From: Muricea muricata
Taxonomy: Eukaryota > Cnidaria > Anthozoa > Malacalcyonacea > Plexauridae
Direction of reading: 5' to 3'
Assembly: GCA_963855995.1 (NCBI GenBank)
Contig: OY979722.1
Coordinates: forward strand, 6,170,001 to 6,234,000
Length of the DNA: 64,000 nt
Shown: in pieces, positions 33,977 through 48,600 of the stretch
Numbering within the stretch: position 1 is the stretch's first letter
Layout of the letters: the number at the start of each line of letters is the position of its first letter
The notes under the pieces: generated by a model
Database searches by the model: none
Told to the model about the DNA's origin: nothing
The model's input: only the letters and a program-made list of their open reading frames with translations
Program-made: the position numbers and the translations under genes

Positions 33977-36407
33977 TTAATTGGTTTTACATTTTTGACA
34001 CTGAAAGATTTAAGCCTTGGAGGAAATTGTTATCGCGCGCATCAGTACCACATTGCGATTAAGTTGGCATTCTCAGGTGTAGAGCAGTATTTTTGCCTCA
34101 TGCCTACGTTTTTAAAGGACAAAATTAAAATTCCAATCATGTTTTTTAAAAATAAATTCAGTAATAGCTTCCTATTAACGAACGCAAGGTCTGTAAAGAG
34201 AAATATCGAACCAACGTCTTTAACACCCAGTCCGATATTTCTCTGTATAGATCGAGAAAGCGAGGTTAGTAATAACATTTTATTATATGGCATTACGACA
34301 ACATTCAATTCATGTATTTCTTCAATAAACTCTTTCATAAAATAAAAAGAATTATGATTATACATTCACAAAATTTGTATTGTATTGGTAATGAAACTTA
34401 CTTGCCAAGGGTTCTTCCTCTGACTCGTTTTTATACGTGGTTCGAATTTACTAGTAGTATTTTAAGACAAAAGTCTTAAAATATGTTGTTTTTCGTTTAA
34501 ATCGTGAAAAAAGTATTAAACTAATTGTTGCAAACGATTTTCTTACCTTAAATTGGTTTAAAAAAGTTTGCTACTCTAACATTCGTTTTTTTTTGCAATG
34601 CACATTCCTTCAATTTATCATTTGTTTAATTTTGTCAAAAGTATAACTTTTATAGGCGGTCATTTTGAATTTTTCCGTCATGGATCGGCCGACAAATAAT
34701 GGACCGGCGTAAGTGCTTCTCAGCCAATCACAAGCCGCTATTTCACTCAAAGTCAAGCTTGCCATATAATAATCTGCGAAAATCACTGCGCAGCAAATTT
34801 TATGATTCAGAAAAAACCCATTTCGTGTCATATACACTTTAAGGCTGAATCACTAACCGCAGAAACTATACCAAAGATAGCAATCAAGATACACATGACG
34901 ATATTGGAATTTATTTGTAATATATTTGAAGAATTAAGCTGTTGTTTACAATTTTTTAGACTTTAATCAAATACATAACCAAATTATCATGCAGAGGCGA
35001 AACTTGGGTACTACAACAGGCGTGTGTGTGCTTATTTTCCCTTCGAATCCTTGAACGACAAAATGTCAAAGTGTCGCTGCCCAAGAGTGCAAATATTTTC
35101 CGAAAATTTTAGTTGTTTTAAATATGGAGACTATTTTTATCAGTTCATAGACCACTCACAGACTGTAGGATGGTTGGTGGCGACATTGTTGTTTGCTTAC
35201 TATAAACAGATATGCATTTCTCTACTGCATTTTTAATCGTTTGATTTTTTTCAGCATTGCCCCACAAAACCACACCAATCTGCCCAACAAAGTAAATTTT
35301 CTGCCGTAATTAAAGCTAAATCCCAACATTCATGCCATAACTCCAAACACCCCTTTACCCGTTAGTTTCGCCCCTACCTGAATCATCCCTTATATATCCT
35401 TCATGCCAATTACAATATAAAACACAATGTCTACAAAAAAAGTCTATCTTTAAATTTATACACTGTCTTGAAAATTTTTGGACAGTGTAGTCTCTTTCGT
35501 TCGCACCAGTCTTAAATCTTTTGCTTCATTTACCGCCTAATTTGGAAAACAATGTTTAAAAGCATAAAGCCGAAAATATTTGACAACATGCATTTGGGCA
35601 AACAAGAAAATTTTCTTTTTGCATCAAAAATATTTTTGAGTATTTTTTAACCTCTCGAAAAACAGTTTTGCTTCCTAGGAAGGAAATATTGTTTCCGCAA
35701 AAATGTGCCGCGATATTGGCAAGCAGGGCATTAGTGGGAAACGTAATTTTTCCACAAAATTATTTCCTAATCACAGTACAAAATACAGCATGTAGAGAAA
35801 ACTGTCTATCTTTTATACACTGTCTTGAAAGCCCAATGTTTAACAATGCCCTTTTCTTTGGCCACACTAATGAAGTTTGGTCGTAGCCATCTTGACCCAC
35901 TCGTTAACCCTTTTCCCTATTTCTTTAGATACTGCATAAGTGTGAGAATATTAATATATATATTGATATTAATATATATATTGATATGCAAAAATTGTCT
36001 AGCTTTAAAAGAATATAAATCATATATGTAAGAATAAACAAGCTCAAGTTATGTGTCAATCAAACGTCGCTCTACCCGCGCTGGATAGGGGGACATTTCT
36101 GAAAGGATATTATCTACTTTACAAGCGCAGTTACGACAATATCAAAACGAGCGTTTTTATAAGTCAGTTCAGAGTTGCCACAGACATCCAAATGTCGAAG
36201 TCTGGATTTCCTCTCACAGCAGGTAAAGCCGTAAGCCTAATAGCATGTTCTGTGATAAACTCCAGTATAGTATAATGTAGTTTCAGTTTGTAGGCTGCAG
36301 ATTGAAGATCGACAAGTGTGGGTGCAAACCATCTCCGTTTGTGGTGGGAACGCATTAAATTCAGAACGAAAGTGACACTTAACTTGAACTTTTACATTTT
36401 TCTTCGT
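33977..36407. other. Intergenic region between copy B and the TTAA element
   Basis: No gene recognised. It holds an AT tandem (ATATTAATATATATATTG twice, 35948-35985) and a repeated TTTATACACTGTCTTGAAA word (35455 and 35813). The copy B polyadenylation signal should be just below 36408; AATAAA-like words are not unambiguous. Confidence 0.45.
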
Positions 36408-36685
36408 TTAGTTAAAGGTAATTAAGTATTCTGGGTAATATTGATTATCATAGAACAAAACAAAAATTGTAGGATCTGTGACGTTATTCACAACTGAATC
36501 ATAGGAATCATTACTATTCCCACCTATCGGCGGTGGTACCACCATGCTAGGGTTACCTACAGTATATTGACCTACTGCTGCTCTTGTGTAGTACATGTAT
36601 CTCTTTCCGTCAGGCATTGCCTTGGCGTAACCAACGGACATCGAGGCATCTCTTGCGAAATAAACACCTTTACCAAAGGCCACTC
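36408..36685 (-). CDS. PARP14-like: Copy B last exon: PARP catalytic domain, second half
   Basis: [20 protein letters not shown] (triad Tyr), [54 protein letters not shown], stop. The closing PEYLITF is the ending seen in PARP14/PARP15, in which the third triad position is not the polymerase Glu. Mono-ADP-ribosylation is therefore predicted. Acceptor TTATAG. Confidence 0.93.
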
Positions 36686-39600
36686 CTATAAAGGCGGTCA
36701 AGTAAAGGATTAAAAAATATACTCGGAAAGAAATACGCACATAAGAAATATATTTACTTATGGCTGCAATTTAATGATATCTTATTGTTCCTATGTTAAA
36801 AGCCTGCATGCGCAGCACGTAAAAATTCTACGAAATGAACCTACAAAAAGTTATAGGTGTATATTCAAGAAAGAACTCGAACTTTTCAGACCGAGATTTG
36901 CCGTTATTGCATAATAAATCAATTTGACATACATGCAGTATCCACGTACAGCCGAAGCTGCTATTGCGTTGCAAATACAGCCGCAGCAGCAAAGCCTATA
37001 TATATGAAGCATATAACTGCCTAATATACGTTACCAATGCGCGTGATGTATCGCTATTTAAATTCCTTTACGTGCTCACGCTGCGACACAGTACTTTAAG
37101 TAAACTATTTAATGTATAGCTAATTGTTCTTTCAGCGGGCGCCCGGAGCCTGGGCATGGATCTCTGTCGCAGCGTACGTGGTTGTACAAAAGGTTGATAT
37201 AGTGCTATCCACCGGATAGTTATCTTCTCTAATGATGCAGACAGGGATAAAAAGCCAAGACACTATTGAACTCAAATTAAAAGGGGTAAAAAGTGACTTT
37301 AATTCGAAAATGATGAACTTTAAAATGAGTTTTACCAGTTACTGAACATGTTCCAAAATTACTATCCGATGGATTCACCTTGCGCTAAACTTCAAGATTT
37401 TGCCATTTTCAGTTTTCAACTTCAGAAACTCAAAACTTAGACTAGTCACTGCTTCTTGTTTTATTTAATTTCGTTCTTAATTAATTTCGTTCTTAATTAA
37501 TTTCGTTGCAACCGTTGCGTCACCGAAACTCCTAATTAAATGCATTAAGCATCTAAAATCATAAATCGTAGCGTATGTGTTTTGCGTAAGCAGTGAAAGT
37601 GAAAATCATCTTCAATATGTTTACCATGTGCGTTTCCTGCATAACTCCTGTTTAGGCCTTTTTTATTAATTTCGTTCAATCTGTCGCCTTTCGTTCCATG
37701 AAAAAGGAATTTCTCGTTACTGCCATTTTTGTCATCTAGACTTTGTTTTTTCACGAGATATAGCTTCATCAACGACGGATTCTGGATTCTCTGGATCTGT
37801 GAAATTTGCTGAGCGGAAGCTGTTTTGTTGAAATGGTCGGAAATTTTCTTGTGCTCTTCACTATGTTTGGGATTCTTTGGGTCTAGGGTGACAACATGAA
37901 CTTCTTCTTCTTTTCCAGTTGTATCTCTCGGCTGAGGTTCCCAATACTCAGGGAGAGACATCTCAGCTGAAATAGAAAGAGATGAAGGTTAATTGGCGAA
38001 ACATCAAATTGTAACTTGTGTATGACAATTGTGATGGGAAGGCTAACAGGTAGAAACTTATAGCCACAGGCATCTACTTTGCATGTTAATTTATTTAAAA
38101 TTGACAGACCGTATGCTGAATTCATGTTTTCGCTTCAAGTTGCGCGAGCAAATTAGTCTAGTGGAAAATTAGGTAAATCTCTAAGTTAAGAAATTACTCG
38201 ATACATACAATCAAAATGTATACTATACTGTACAACGATGTAAAATTTCCTATATAGGTTTTGAGACGTAATTCAACTAATCATTGCATTCAAACTAGTG
38301 TTATTCTGTAATCTGTACGATAAGCGAATATTGTTAGATAGAGAGAAGGCTTCCACATTTCAAATCACCAATTAAACAGCACATACACACATTTTTCCAC
38401 GTCTTCAAACGTTTACAGAGCAGATTTTATACTAATTGACATTAATCTCTGTTATTGATGTGAACGTTTATTCGCACGTTTTTTACGCCGTTACATTGGC
38501 TGATACTTCTACAACTGAGCATGTTAAAAGAAGCATTACCTGTACCTTCTAAAAGCTACAGAACGTGAAATGATTCGAGAAAAGACATGCAAATTCAAAG
38601 TGAACGATGTTGGGTGCAACAGACGGTCTATCATATACAATCTGTTTTAATCCATATGATTGTGTTGATTTTGTCCGGTGTATTTTTTGCATTTATTCCT
38701 ATATAAAACCCTGGTACTTTCCTTGACTCCCAGTACGAACTTCCCAGTCAAGGGCATTCGATTACTTGAAACGTCGAATTGTTCTTCCATCGTTTTAGGT
38801 AGTAAAAGATCCACATTCGTTTTTGTGTCTTTTTAACTGCACTATGCGTGAATGCAGTCTTCTACTTTTTAATTTTTTATGAGTCAATATTAAAAAACAA
38901 CAAAAATCAATAAACATTCTTTACCTTTCAGGTCCTTTCTGATTACTTTTAGCTCCTTGTTTGAGTCCAAATTTTTCTCTTGCATCTTATCAAATACAAT
39001 CTCGCATCGCCCCTCTTCTAAAGAGAAAATCACCGATTTTTTCTTTTTGTTATACGCTTTTTCGATCATGGCGTTTGTACGCTTATCGTATTGCCCTTGC
39101 TTTTCATCATCTGTTGGATCTACATAAAACCACTGCACTCCTTGAGAAACTATTTCAGCTAAATCAGCATGTAACGCAGCCTTCTCCTCTTCCTTCTCTT
39201 CTTCGCGAATCTGCTTAAAGATTTGAAAAATTTCTTGAACAACTTTAGCAATGTCCTCGCTGTGACCAGCCAGAACAACACGGTTAAGATCCTTTTCAAT
39301 GATGACTTTGATATCACTAATTCCGCACAAGTATTCTATTTTCTTGACGTGTTCGTTTGACAGTTTTTCAATAATGTCATCTTCTATTTTTTCTTTTTTT
39401 TGCTGGGACTCTATAATCTTTAGAATACGATCTTTTGCACGACGAATGGTTGCAACATCTTGCGCATAAATTTCCAAGAAGAGGCTTTTGGTAGCAATGG
39501 CTGGTTCTTTCTTTACAGTAATCGTTGCGGGCTCGGATTTCCATGAAAAAAAGTTCGCAATTTTTCTAAACACTCCAGGTTCTTCTCCTTCATTCAATTT

Positions 39601-42600
39601 TTTGGCGGATGCTTGAAATGCGGCGACTAGGTCATCATCTCTCAATAGGATGCGAATAGTTTTAAGAGGTCCAGGACTTGATCCCAGGAAACGTGTGACA
39701 GATGTAAGAAATGTTGTTGCAACTTGCTCTGAATCAAGTTTCAAGACGCCAGTACCAATGGCAGGGAATGAAATACTTTCACATTCTTTTTCGCCTACTG
39801 ATTTCAAACAGTCGCTAATGCATTTATCGATTTCACTGGAATTTGGAGTACTCGACGCAACCATGTGAGCAATAAACTTGACGGCTAATCGTCCGCCAGT
39901 TGTTAACACCGTCGTTCCAACTTGTAATTTACTGGATTTAGATTTGTCTTCGCATTCTTGTTTTATTTCATGTCCTCCTGAATTGACTATAGCTTTAGCT
40001 ACAGCGTTTCCCATAAACAAATCTGGATTCGACAAATGAGCAATAACATCTGTAGTTTCTTTGGTGATGTCACCTTTCACAATCTCTACTTTTTTATCAT
40101 CACCAACTTGAATAGACATAACGTTCTTTTCATCTGTGTTCTCGATGATTGGTTTTCTTGTCCATTTTTTTTGTGGCTTGTCTTTGACACCCGTATCAGA
40201 CGTAGTTTTGCCCCACTCTGCCTGTTTCTTCAACACATTTTTGAAAGCTTCAATAGATTGATCATCCTGATTATACACGACAAAAATAACCTCCTTCACA
40301 CTGCAATTGGAAATTCTTTGCCCGAATTCTTTTGTTTCCTCGAAAAATATTTCAGCAGCTTTGTCACGTGGAAAACCCAATATACCAGTTCCAATAGCGG
40401 GAAAAGCAATTGATTTCTTTTCACTAGAGTTGCACTTTTTGAGACAGTTCTTGATAATGGTTCGAAGCACCTAAGAAAAATTTTAGAAAACCTATAGTTA
40501 AATTCGTGAATTAATCGGGATTATTGTAATGAAATTACCTTTGTACTGCTTCCACAAGTTGTGCTCGATTTGACTTTTCAGGAAGACCTAATTGCAAGGC
40601 AAGGTAGTGTCGACTACAAAGCCGAGTTTTCCACCAGAGAAATAGGGAATGTTCACCAGACAACAATTGTCATTGACAACAGCACAAAAATGTGTGTAAG
40701 AGTGGTTAGGAACAGATGGAATTTTTTGAAAAAGTCCGGACATGAAACTAATACATAATATTTTCAGTATTTTTCACTTCTTATTTAATTACTATTGCAG
40801 GCAGTATCTCTAAGACTGATGGCACCATCATAATCTTGTAAATACAGATTTAATAAGGCAATTTCTATTGGCACATACCTCTTCTCCCTGACCAGCGTTC
40901 CACTGAACACAGACAACGTGGTATACTTCATGGCACAGCAAATTCCCACCCGAAGTTACAGCTAACTCGCCAACCTGCAGTTTCCCCTTTTTGCTACATT
41001 CAGCTTGCAGTGATGGTCCCGCTTCATTACTTAACGCTTTGCTACATGGGTTGGAGTCCAGATTCAGATTCTCTCCTGTTGTGTTGACTAAGACGTCGGC
41101 CTATTTAGAAGGCAAAAATAAATGTAGAAGTGGATTAATTTTGACCAGATATTATATCCGTACTCATCATCATAGAATTTAGTGACAAATAGCCACTACA
41201 ATAATTGTACGCTAATGAGAAAATAAAACAGTCAAGTGTATTGTAAAAGAAAACTCAGATTCCATATTCCACAGCTTCTGCATTTGAAACCAATGTGGAA
41301 GCCGCACAGAATTGAATCCGATTTTAAGACGTAATTTCTTAATGTTGAAATCTTCTTAGGATACTCTAAAGGTCGAAATGTCGACAAACTATAAAGCTAC
41401 GACCATTTTTTAATGGGAGCAGTTGGAAAACATCAGATCCTATGTTACATCCTCCCGAGCAATTCTATGATAAAGCCGCGGTCTTACAAAACCAATCTAG
41501 TAGAAACACGCTACATCAAGAAATTCATCGAAGGAGCCACTGTAAAGGAATGCCAGAATTCAGCTCGCGCAGGAAATAGATTAATAGAGAATTAATTAAA
41601 ACATGAATTTGAGCCACAGGCATCCCAGCGCACGTTACGTCATTGCATACATTATTATATAAATATCCTAAGGCTGGCAACTCTTTTACAGTAATAAACT
41701 GACACAGGTTAGACTTTCGCTTCACGTTAGATTTTCCGCCAAAAATCTAGATACAAATGATCTTGGATATCTCTTCTACATTTCTAGGTAATTTTTAGAC
41801 AAAAACAAGATTCGAAAATGCGTAAATTTGTTCGATAAAAAGTGTTTTTGATCGAAATTTTCCTTGTAGATAAGAGGGATGCAAAGTGCCCTACAAACTT
41901 TATCTTCGGAAATGACTTCGGCTGAGCAAGTCTAAGTTCCTATTGGCTGCTATTGAATTCGTCTTTTCTTCGGCGTTTCATCAGCCAGCGGTAGGAGCTC
42001 AGCCAAAGTCATTTCCGAAGATGACGTTTGTAGGGCACTTTGCATCCCGCCTATCTACACGGAAAATTTATTGAACAAATTTACGTATTTTCGAATCTTG
42101 TTTTTGTCTAAAAACTATCTAGAAATGTAGAAGTGATATCCAAGATTGCGGTAAATTGTGTTAATTTTCTAGTGTGAAGCGAAAGTCTAACGTGTGTCAT
42201 TTATTACTGTGAAAGAGTTGCCAGCCTTACGATATTTATATAATAATGTATGCAATGACGTAACGTGCGCTGGTATGCCTGTGTTTGAACATTCCTATTT
42301 ACCGTTTATCCTATTCCTATATATGCATAAAATGCATAAATATTTCTGTCGGCAACTAAATACAGATACTTGTGCTATGATCCCTAAGATCAAAAAGCCT
42401 AATTCTGTATATTATTAGAAAAAATGGTACTTTTTTGCAAATTTATAAAAGGATTTATGGCTAGGCGATAATCTATTAACGAACGCTTTGCAATAAATCA
42501 CCTTGTAAGTCGACAAATCTCCAACGGCAACTGAAATTTTCATGTTTTCTTTTGTTATGATAAAATCACCAGGTACTTGTCTACGTATATTCAATTCATC

Positions 42601-45600
42601 ATCAGGGTTTACTTCCTTCTTTGTTTCTTTAGTCTTGGCGAGTGAAGGCAAGTCGGGTGATCTAAATCTGCTTTTTGGAGGTGTTTGATGGTAGTCAGGT
42701 GATCTAAGTCTGATTTTTGGAGGTTCTTGATGGTTCTTAAATGAAGATCGTCCACCAAATCTTTGACAAAATTCCTGAACAAACACTTTACCGCTTTCAT
42801 TATCAATATTAACAAAGTGAATCTCCTTTAGAGCGCAATCCTCGTGTTTCTTGCTAAATTCTTCAGCAGCCTCGATCATGATTTTTGCACAAACTTCTTT
42901 TGGGATTCCATAAATACCACTTCCAATTGCAGGAAGTGCAATCGACCTGTAAGACTTTGCTTCGTCAAGGACTCTGGTGCAGGTGACACTTAATGTTCTG
43001 GATGTTTTCTCACGTTTGTTATTATCCCATCGAGGCCCCACCGCATGGATTAGACGTTTGCATCCCAACTTTCCCGGACGGCCATTATACAATTCACCTT
43101 CGTAAAGGTTTCCTTCTGCCTTCACATAAGCATCACATTCATCTTGGATCTCTTTTCCTCCAGCGTCCAGAATACTTTTGGCCACTCCACCGATATGTCT
43201 CAATTCCCCATTTGCTGCATTCACGATTACGTCACAACCATGTGCCGTAATATCACCTTTAAAAACTTTGAGCGAGACCTTCTCTTGTGTTTCGTAGCTG
43301 CAGAGCAATTCTGAAGCTGGTTTGTCTTGATGTGACTTAGCTCGGGTTGACGAACCTTTGGTGACTAGTTCTCCGTCCTCTTCCGTTAATCGAATCAAAC
43401 ATTTATGCTTTGATTCTATTCCTTTGAGGAAGACATTTCCTTCATCAGATTGAAGATACTGCTGCTTGCGTTGCTTGTCAAAACGGATTCTATCCATTTC
43501 TATATTTGTTAGAATCTCTCCGATCTGATTCATAGCTTCTTTCACTCCTTCTTTTGTGCCATCAATTTCTATTGTCCCTTTCCCTTCTTCAAAGTGCACT
43601 CTGACAGATTGTTCGTCTAATTTTTCTTCGATTTCCTCCAGTTCTTTGCTACAATACGAAGTTAAATATTGCACAAATCCTTCGTCTATCTCCATTTTTT
43701 CCTTGATAATAGTATTAAGCTTCATGAACTCCTGTAATTTTTCATAGGTTTCTTCCACATTTTTCGTTTCCCCAATTAACGAGATAGCTGTTGATATTCT
43801 TTCATCTTGAAATATTTTAACGGAGGCGTCTGTCGCCGCGTTTTCGCAAAATTCTTCCCATTTGTTACTCTTGAGAAGGGCAAGGCTATCTTCATCTAGC
43901 GAGTAGTGTTTTTCAAACATGTTGTCGTTTATGAACGAGTGAACATCTTCTAATGTATCATCAAAACCGAGCAGTTTAAATTTTCGCCTTTCTGATTTGC
44001 CGGCAATGATCATTCCTTTTAAACCAATCGATTTGAGGCCGTTATTTAAAATTTCGAATCCTCCTGACTGAAGAAAACGTTTTTTCGGCTCGTTAACATC
44101 AATATTGTCTTCAATTATTTGGCTACATTTCTTTAGCAGTTCTTTTGCGGCTAAAGGGACTTGTTTCGCTGATCCTTTAATAATAATGACTCTCCTTGAA
44201 GGTGCTACGTTGATCTCAACACGAAAATCATCGCATACGATGTCGTCAACACCATGAAGCAAAAGTAGTGCAAGTTTGTTTTCAGGTAAATCTACCTGTT
44301 CGCTAATAATATCTAGTTCTTTCTCCATTGCTGCAATTTCACTTTGAAACTGCTGACGAATTGCATTTACATCTTCTTTCCTCCCAGCAATTTTAAATTT
44401 TAGCATTTCATCATCTATTGTAACAGTTATGTTCTCTTTGGTTGCCTTTGCCATCATTGAATTTAGTTCTGCTTTAGAAATATCCAACAATCTTTTACTG
44501 AACGTTACCTCTTCTGCTGTAAGTTGATCCATGTAGACTATAATTTTTTCTGACAATTCTTCTGCCAACGACAACTCTTCCGAATTTTCTTTCACGACTT
44601 CAAGAAGTTCATTACCGAACAGATCACAAAATTCCTTTTCACATTTTGCCACAACATGATTTAAAACATCTTTGTTTAATTTTATTTTTTTGCTGATTGT
44701 TTCTTTTATTGATTCCAGGAACTGGTAATGCTGGCGTAAAGACAAAATAGAGCCGTTCAGTTTTTGCTCTCTGCCAATTAAAGACTCCACAACTATAGAA
44801 AGAAAAAAAAAAGAACTTGACGTCCCGGATGTTCACTCATTCACGATGTCCCATACAAAAAGTCGTTTTAGACGTGTGTTTCTGCTTTTTGAAATGTTTT
44901 CTCCCCTAAAAATATTGAAAATATCATTCCAGATTGTATAAAAGAATAAAAACAATTGAAAAAGTACTATTTTGCCCACAAAACCGGCAAAACGACTTCA
45001 AACAACGATGAGGAAAACGTTTCATACAGATTTCTGCTGCTGCTAGGGTGGTTATTAAGGAAGCATTAGTCCAGCCAATTTCCATTGACACGATTTTGCT
45101 GTTATGAATGTGAAAAATCTATTTTAAATAAATGATAATATTAATAATTTTAGAATTGTTTAGGTATTTTTATTCATTAGCCACACAATTTGTACTATTA
45201 TTTAGATTAGTTTTCATTATTCAGGTGGGATCATAAATATTTTTCAACTTATGTTTTATGATTCAGCTTTTAGGTTTTATTACCACATTATCAGCTACAG
45301 GCGATCGGCCAACTTCCCAAAAGTTTACCTCTGATGGCATTTTTTGTTAAAAGTTGCCAACAGGTTGTATTGATAAAGGATACTGTATATGTTGGCAACT
45401 CTGATTTATTTCATTACTCAAAATATAGGAATTTTAAAATGTTTTTCATTTAAAGCACTATGTTGGGAAAATTTTTAAATTTCGATTTCACTTTTCACAG
45501 AAATAAGCTGTACCATTAGAAAGATTGCAAAAAGTATATATATAAGTTGTAACGTTGAATTGTAAAAGACTGTTGAAGCTTCTTTAAGCTTCCCATTCTT

Positions 45601-48600
45601 ACTTAGAAACAGACTCCTGAACGCTGTATGCAGATACAAACATCGCACTTCAGCATAAAAGAACAAGTTTTAATTGTTGTATTATAACATTTTCGTGCAC
45701 AGAACACTAATCGCAACTCTAGTTTACACAAACAGATTCAAGTAGTTATTTTTTCATCAAATATAGGGATAAAGATGCTGGTGTGATACAGTGGCGCGGG
45801 CAAGACCTTTAACGAGTAGGGGGCAAAAATGAATTTCACTAGTGCCATAACTCTGGTTAGTCTCTAGTCTCTAGTCTTATTAAAAATTACCTCTGGCTTA
45901 TTAAAAATTTATACCGAGATAATAAATAATATCGCATTTATAGAGTTGCCATATACTTTTTGCCATATCTTTATTAGGATATAGATTGGGCACAAATATT
46001 TACCTGGAAACTACAGCAAGTAGAAAGCTCAGTGCAATTCACCGACCACCAGATCAATAAAGGATTATTTTATTTTTCAAACGTTTCTTTGGCATATTTA
46101 ATGAATTAGAGTATCGAAATAAAAGAAGAACTGTGTTAGCGAAATAAAATTCGTTCTGGTTTATTGGCTTCATTTACCTGACAGAAACAGTTAACTTCGA
46201 ATATGCTTTTAATTGAAGTAATTGGATGTAAAGTTGTCTTATTCAGATTTGGTCATTCACAGCCGCGAAAGCGATTACTATTGGCCATGGAAATTGTTTA
46301 TTGTTTCAGAATTTCAAGATAGCTCTCTCTCTCGCTCTGTCTGTAGAGGTATGTTTTTTTGTGATATTCTCTTTATATCGAAAAAAATATTGTAAACGAT
46401 ATAAAGGTTAAACACAATTTACCATACAATTGCTTAAAACGTTTAGGGATCTGGAGGTCGGTTAATTGGGCTGAGTTCCCCCTGTGTGCAATAATTTCCG
46501 AATAGTTATATTTCCTTGTAGGTGATTATGCGTGCGTCGTATGAAAAGCGTCGGCATTGCTAATTTGTGGCAGCGATAAAGCTATTTACTATGTTAGACA
46601 TTAGGTCATGGTTGAAGCGGACATTACACAATGAATCGGTTTAAGATTACGCTTGACCTAACCATACATAAAATTAATATATGATAAATCTTACCACGAG
46701 GATGACAAAAAGAAATAACTGCTTTCCCTTGATCTTTTTGGTATATTATATCCCCATAAATCTTTCCACCTCCATGTTTTTTGCTCTCGAAGTACATTTC
46801 AATTCCATCTTTAGTGGTATTCTTGTTAAGCCCAGTAACCAGGATGCTGTTGCAGACTGGAGGAGTTGAGAATTTCAAGATAGCTTGCTCTAGCGGCTTG
46901 TTTTTTTCTGATATTTTCTTTATATCTATATAAAAATTTGGTGAACGATATAAAGGTTAAACACATTCCGTTCAAAATGATCACATTCTATGTGATCGCA
47001 TAATTCTGTAGTGTGGAAATCTTTACTATGTTTTCCTTTTTCGACATCTTACATACTATGGATCCATTGCGAATTTGCCAGATACTTTATGGAGATTATT
47101 ATAGTATGAAAATATTATACAATTGTCATCCGTTATTGTTATCCGCCTCAGGTTCGCTTCGGCAGATACTGAACCATGGCCGTAGGAACCACGGGGGCAG
47201 GGGAGGGGGGGGCGCTCGAGCCCCCTAACTTCAAAGCCAGGGGGCTAACAGTGCAAAATTATCTGTGTTTAAAATTTTCTTTAGCAAAACTTAAAACTTT
47301 TAGTGATGTTTTTGTGGCGAAGATACTCCTGGAAAATGTTTGATACAAACCTTTAGTGCTTTTGCTATGTTTTTCGAATATTAATACCGCTATATTGTCT
47401 TCGTCAAACGAGGCAAATTGGGCAAATCTAATGGAAGCCAGGCATTTTGTTGTTGTTTTATTTTCGCACGCTATTATAAAAGATGTCAATGCGTGGGGCG
47501 TGGGCACCACACATTCTTCATGCTCTACGTCAGCAGCGTCCAATAATTTTTTTAGATCGAAGTTCGGTCCAAAACAAAAATTATTGGACGCTGAGGACGT
47601 AGCACGTGACGATTGCTTGGGATATCGCGAATTGTCCGTCGGTTGCTGACCAATCACAATCAAGAACAAAGTTTGATCATGAATGTATAAGAAATAATTA
47701 TATATAATCGCGCAAAATAGCTCAAAAACTTACCACTACAGTCTGTTTCATCCAGAAGGAATTTTCAGGAGGTAAGTTTTTGAGGTATTTTGCACGATTA
47801 TACATTTTACTCTGTTTTAATGTCCCTGAGCACTTTTTTGTATTTCGCAAACCAAAACTAACACGGTAATATATTTAAGAATTATTCGATGAGGCTGAGC
47901 AGCTTCGCTTCGGCAGATAACGCTGACCTCAGTCTGAATAATTTCTGATATTCTGCGAAAGCCGAATCAGTCAATAATTACTCCGCCTGCCGTAGGCGAG
48001 GCGGAGTTTTAAATTCGCCCCGTTTCTGTTTGTTTTTTTTTTAATTATTTTTTTTCGGTGTCAGAAGTCGGTGCAGCGCTCATGGGTGATACCGCTGGCA
48101 CAAGCCGCGTGAGCCGACCTAAACACGGCGTTTAAACTCAATTTCTAGCGAAATGTGTCAACAAAACACGCATTTAAACATGCATGCTAGAACATCTAAA
48201 CCGCAAGAAGGTTTTACGTGCAAAGATTCTCATGCAAAATGTTTTAAAACGACATATTCCAGCGATGTGTCGCGGTGAAGTTTTGAGAGCGTGTTTCCGT
48301 CATTTTCTGGTTTATTCCTGCTTTTAAGGAAATTTAGAAATTTCTACACAAGAATCAAACGCAAATTCTACTGAAATATCTGTATACAAAACACTTTTTT
48401 TAACATGTAATAGTTAACAAAAAGGGACAGGAAGGTTCTTTATCAAAACATTGTTCCAGAAATGTTTTAAAACTGCAAATTCTGATGGACTCCATCATTC
48501 CATGATTAAGGAATGAGTCTAGGAAATGTGTTCCTAATTCTAAACACGTTGTGATTTCTTTCCTTGGTTTTCTATTTCTATCTATGTTGAGATTCTAATA

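Noticed and set aside
34042..34365. 107-116-codon open frames on both strands
   Set aside because: AT-rich, no recognisable motif, no splice or codon pattern; overlapping frames on both strands suggest chance.
36164..36355. Short minus-strand frame downstream of the copy B stop
   Set aside because: Lies after the natural C-terminus PEYLITFN and has no similarity to a known domain.
40540..40610. Possible mini-exon between the two macrodomain 2 exons of copy B
   Set aside because: A donor-like AAAG|GTAATT exists, but no acceptor gives a phase-compatible open exon, and direct splicing 40879 to 40470 yields a perfect macrodomain.
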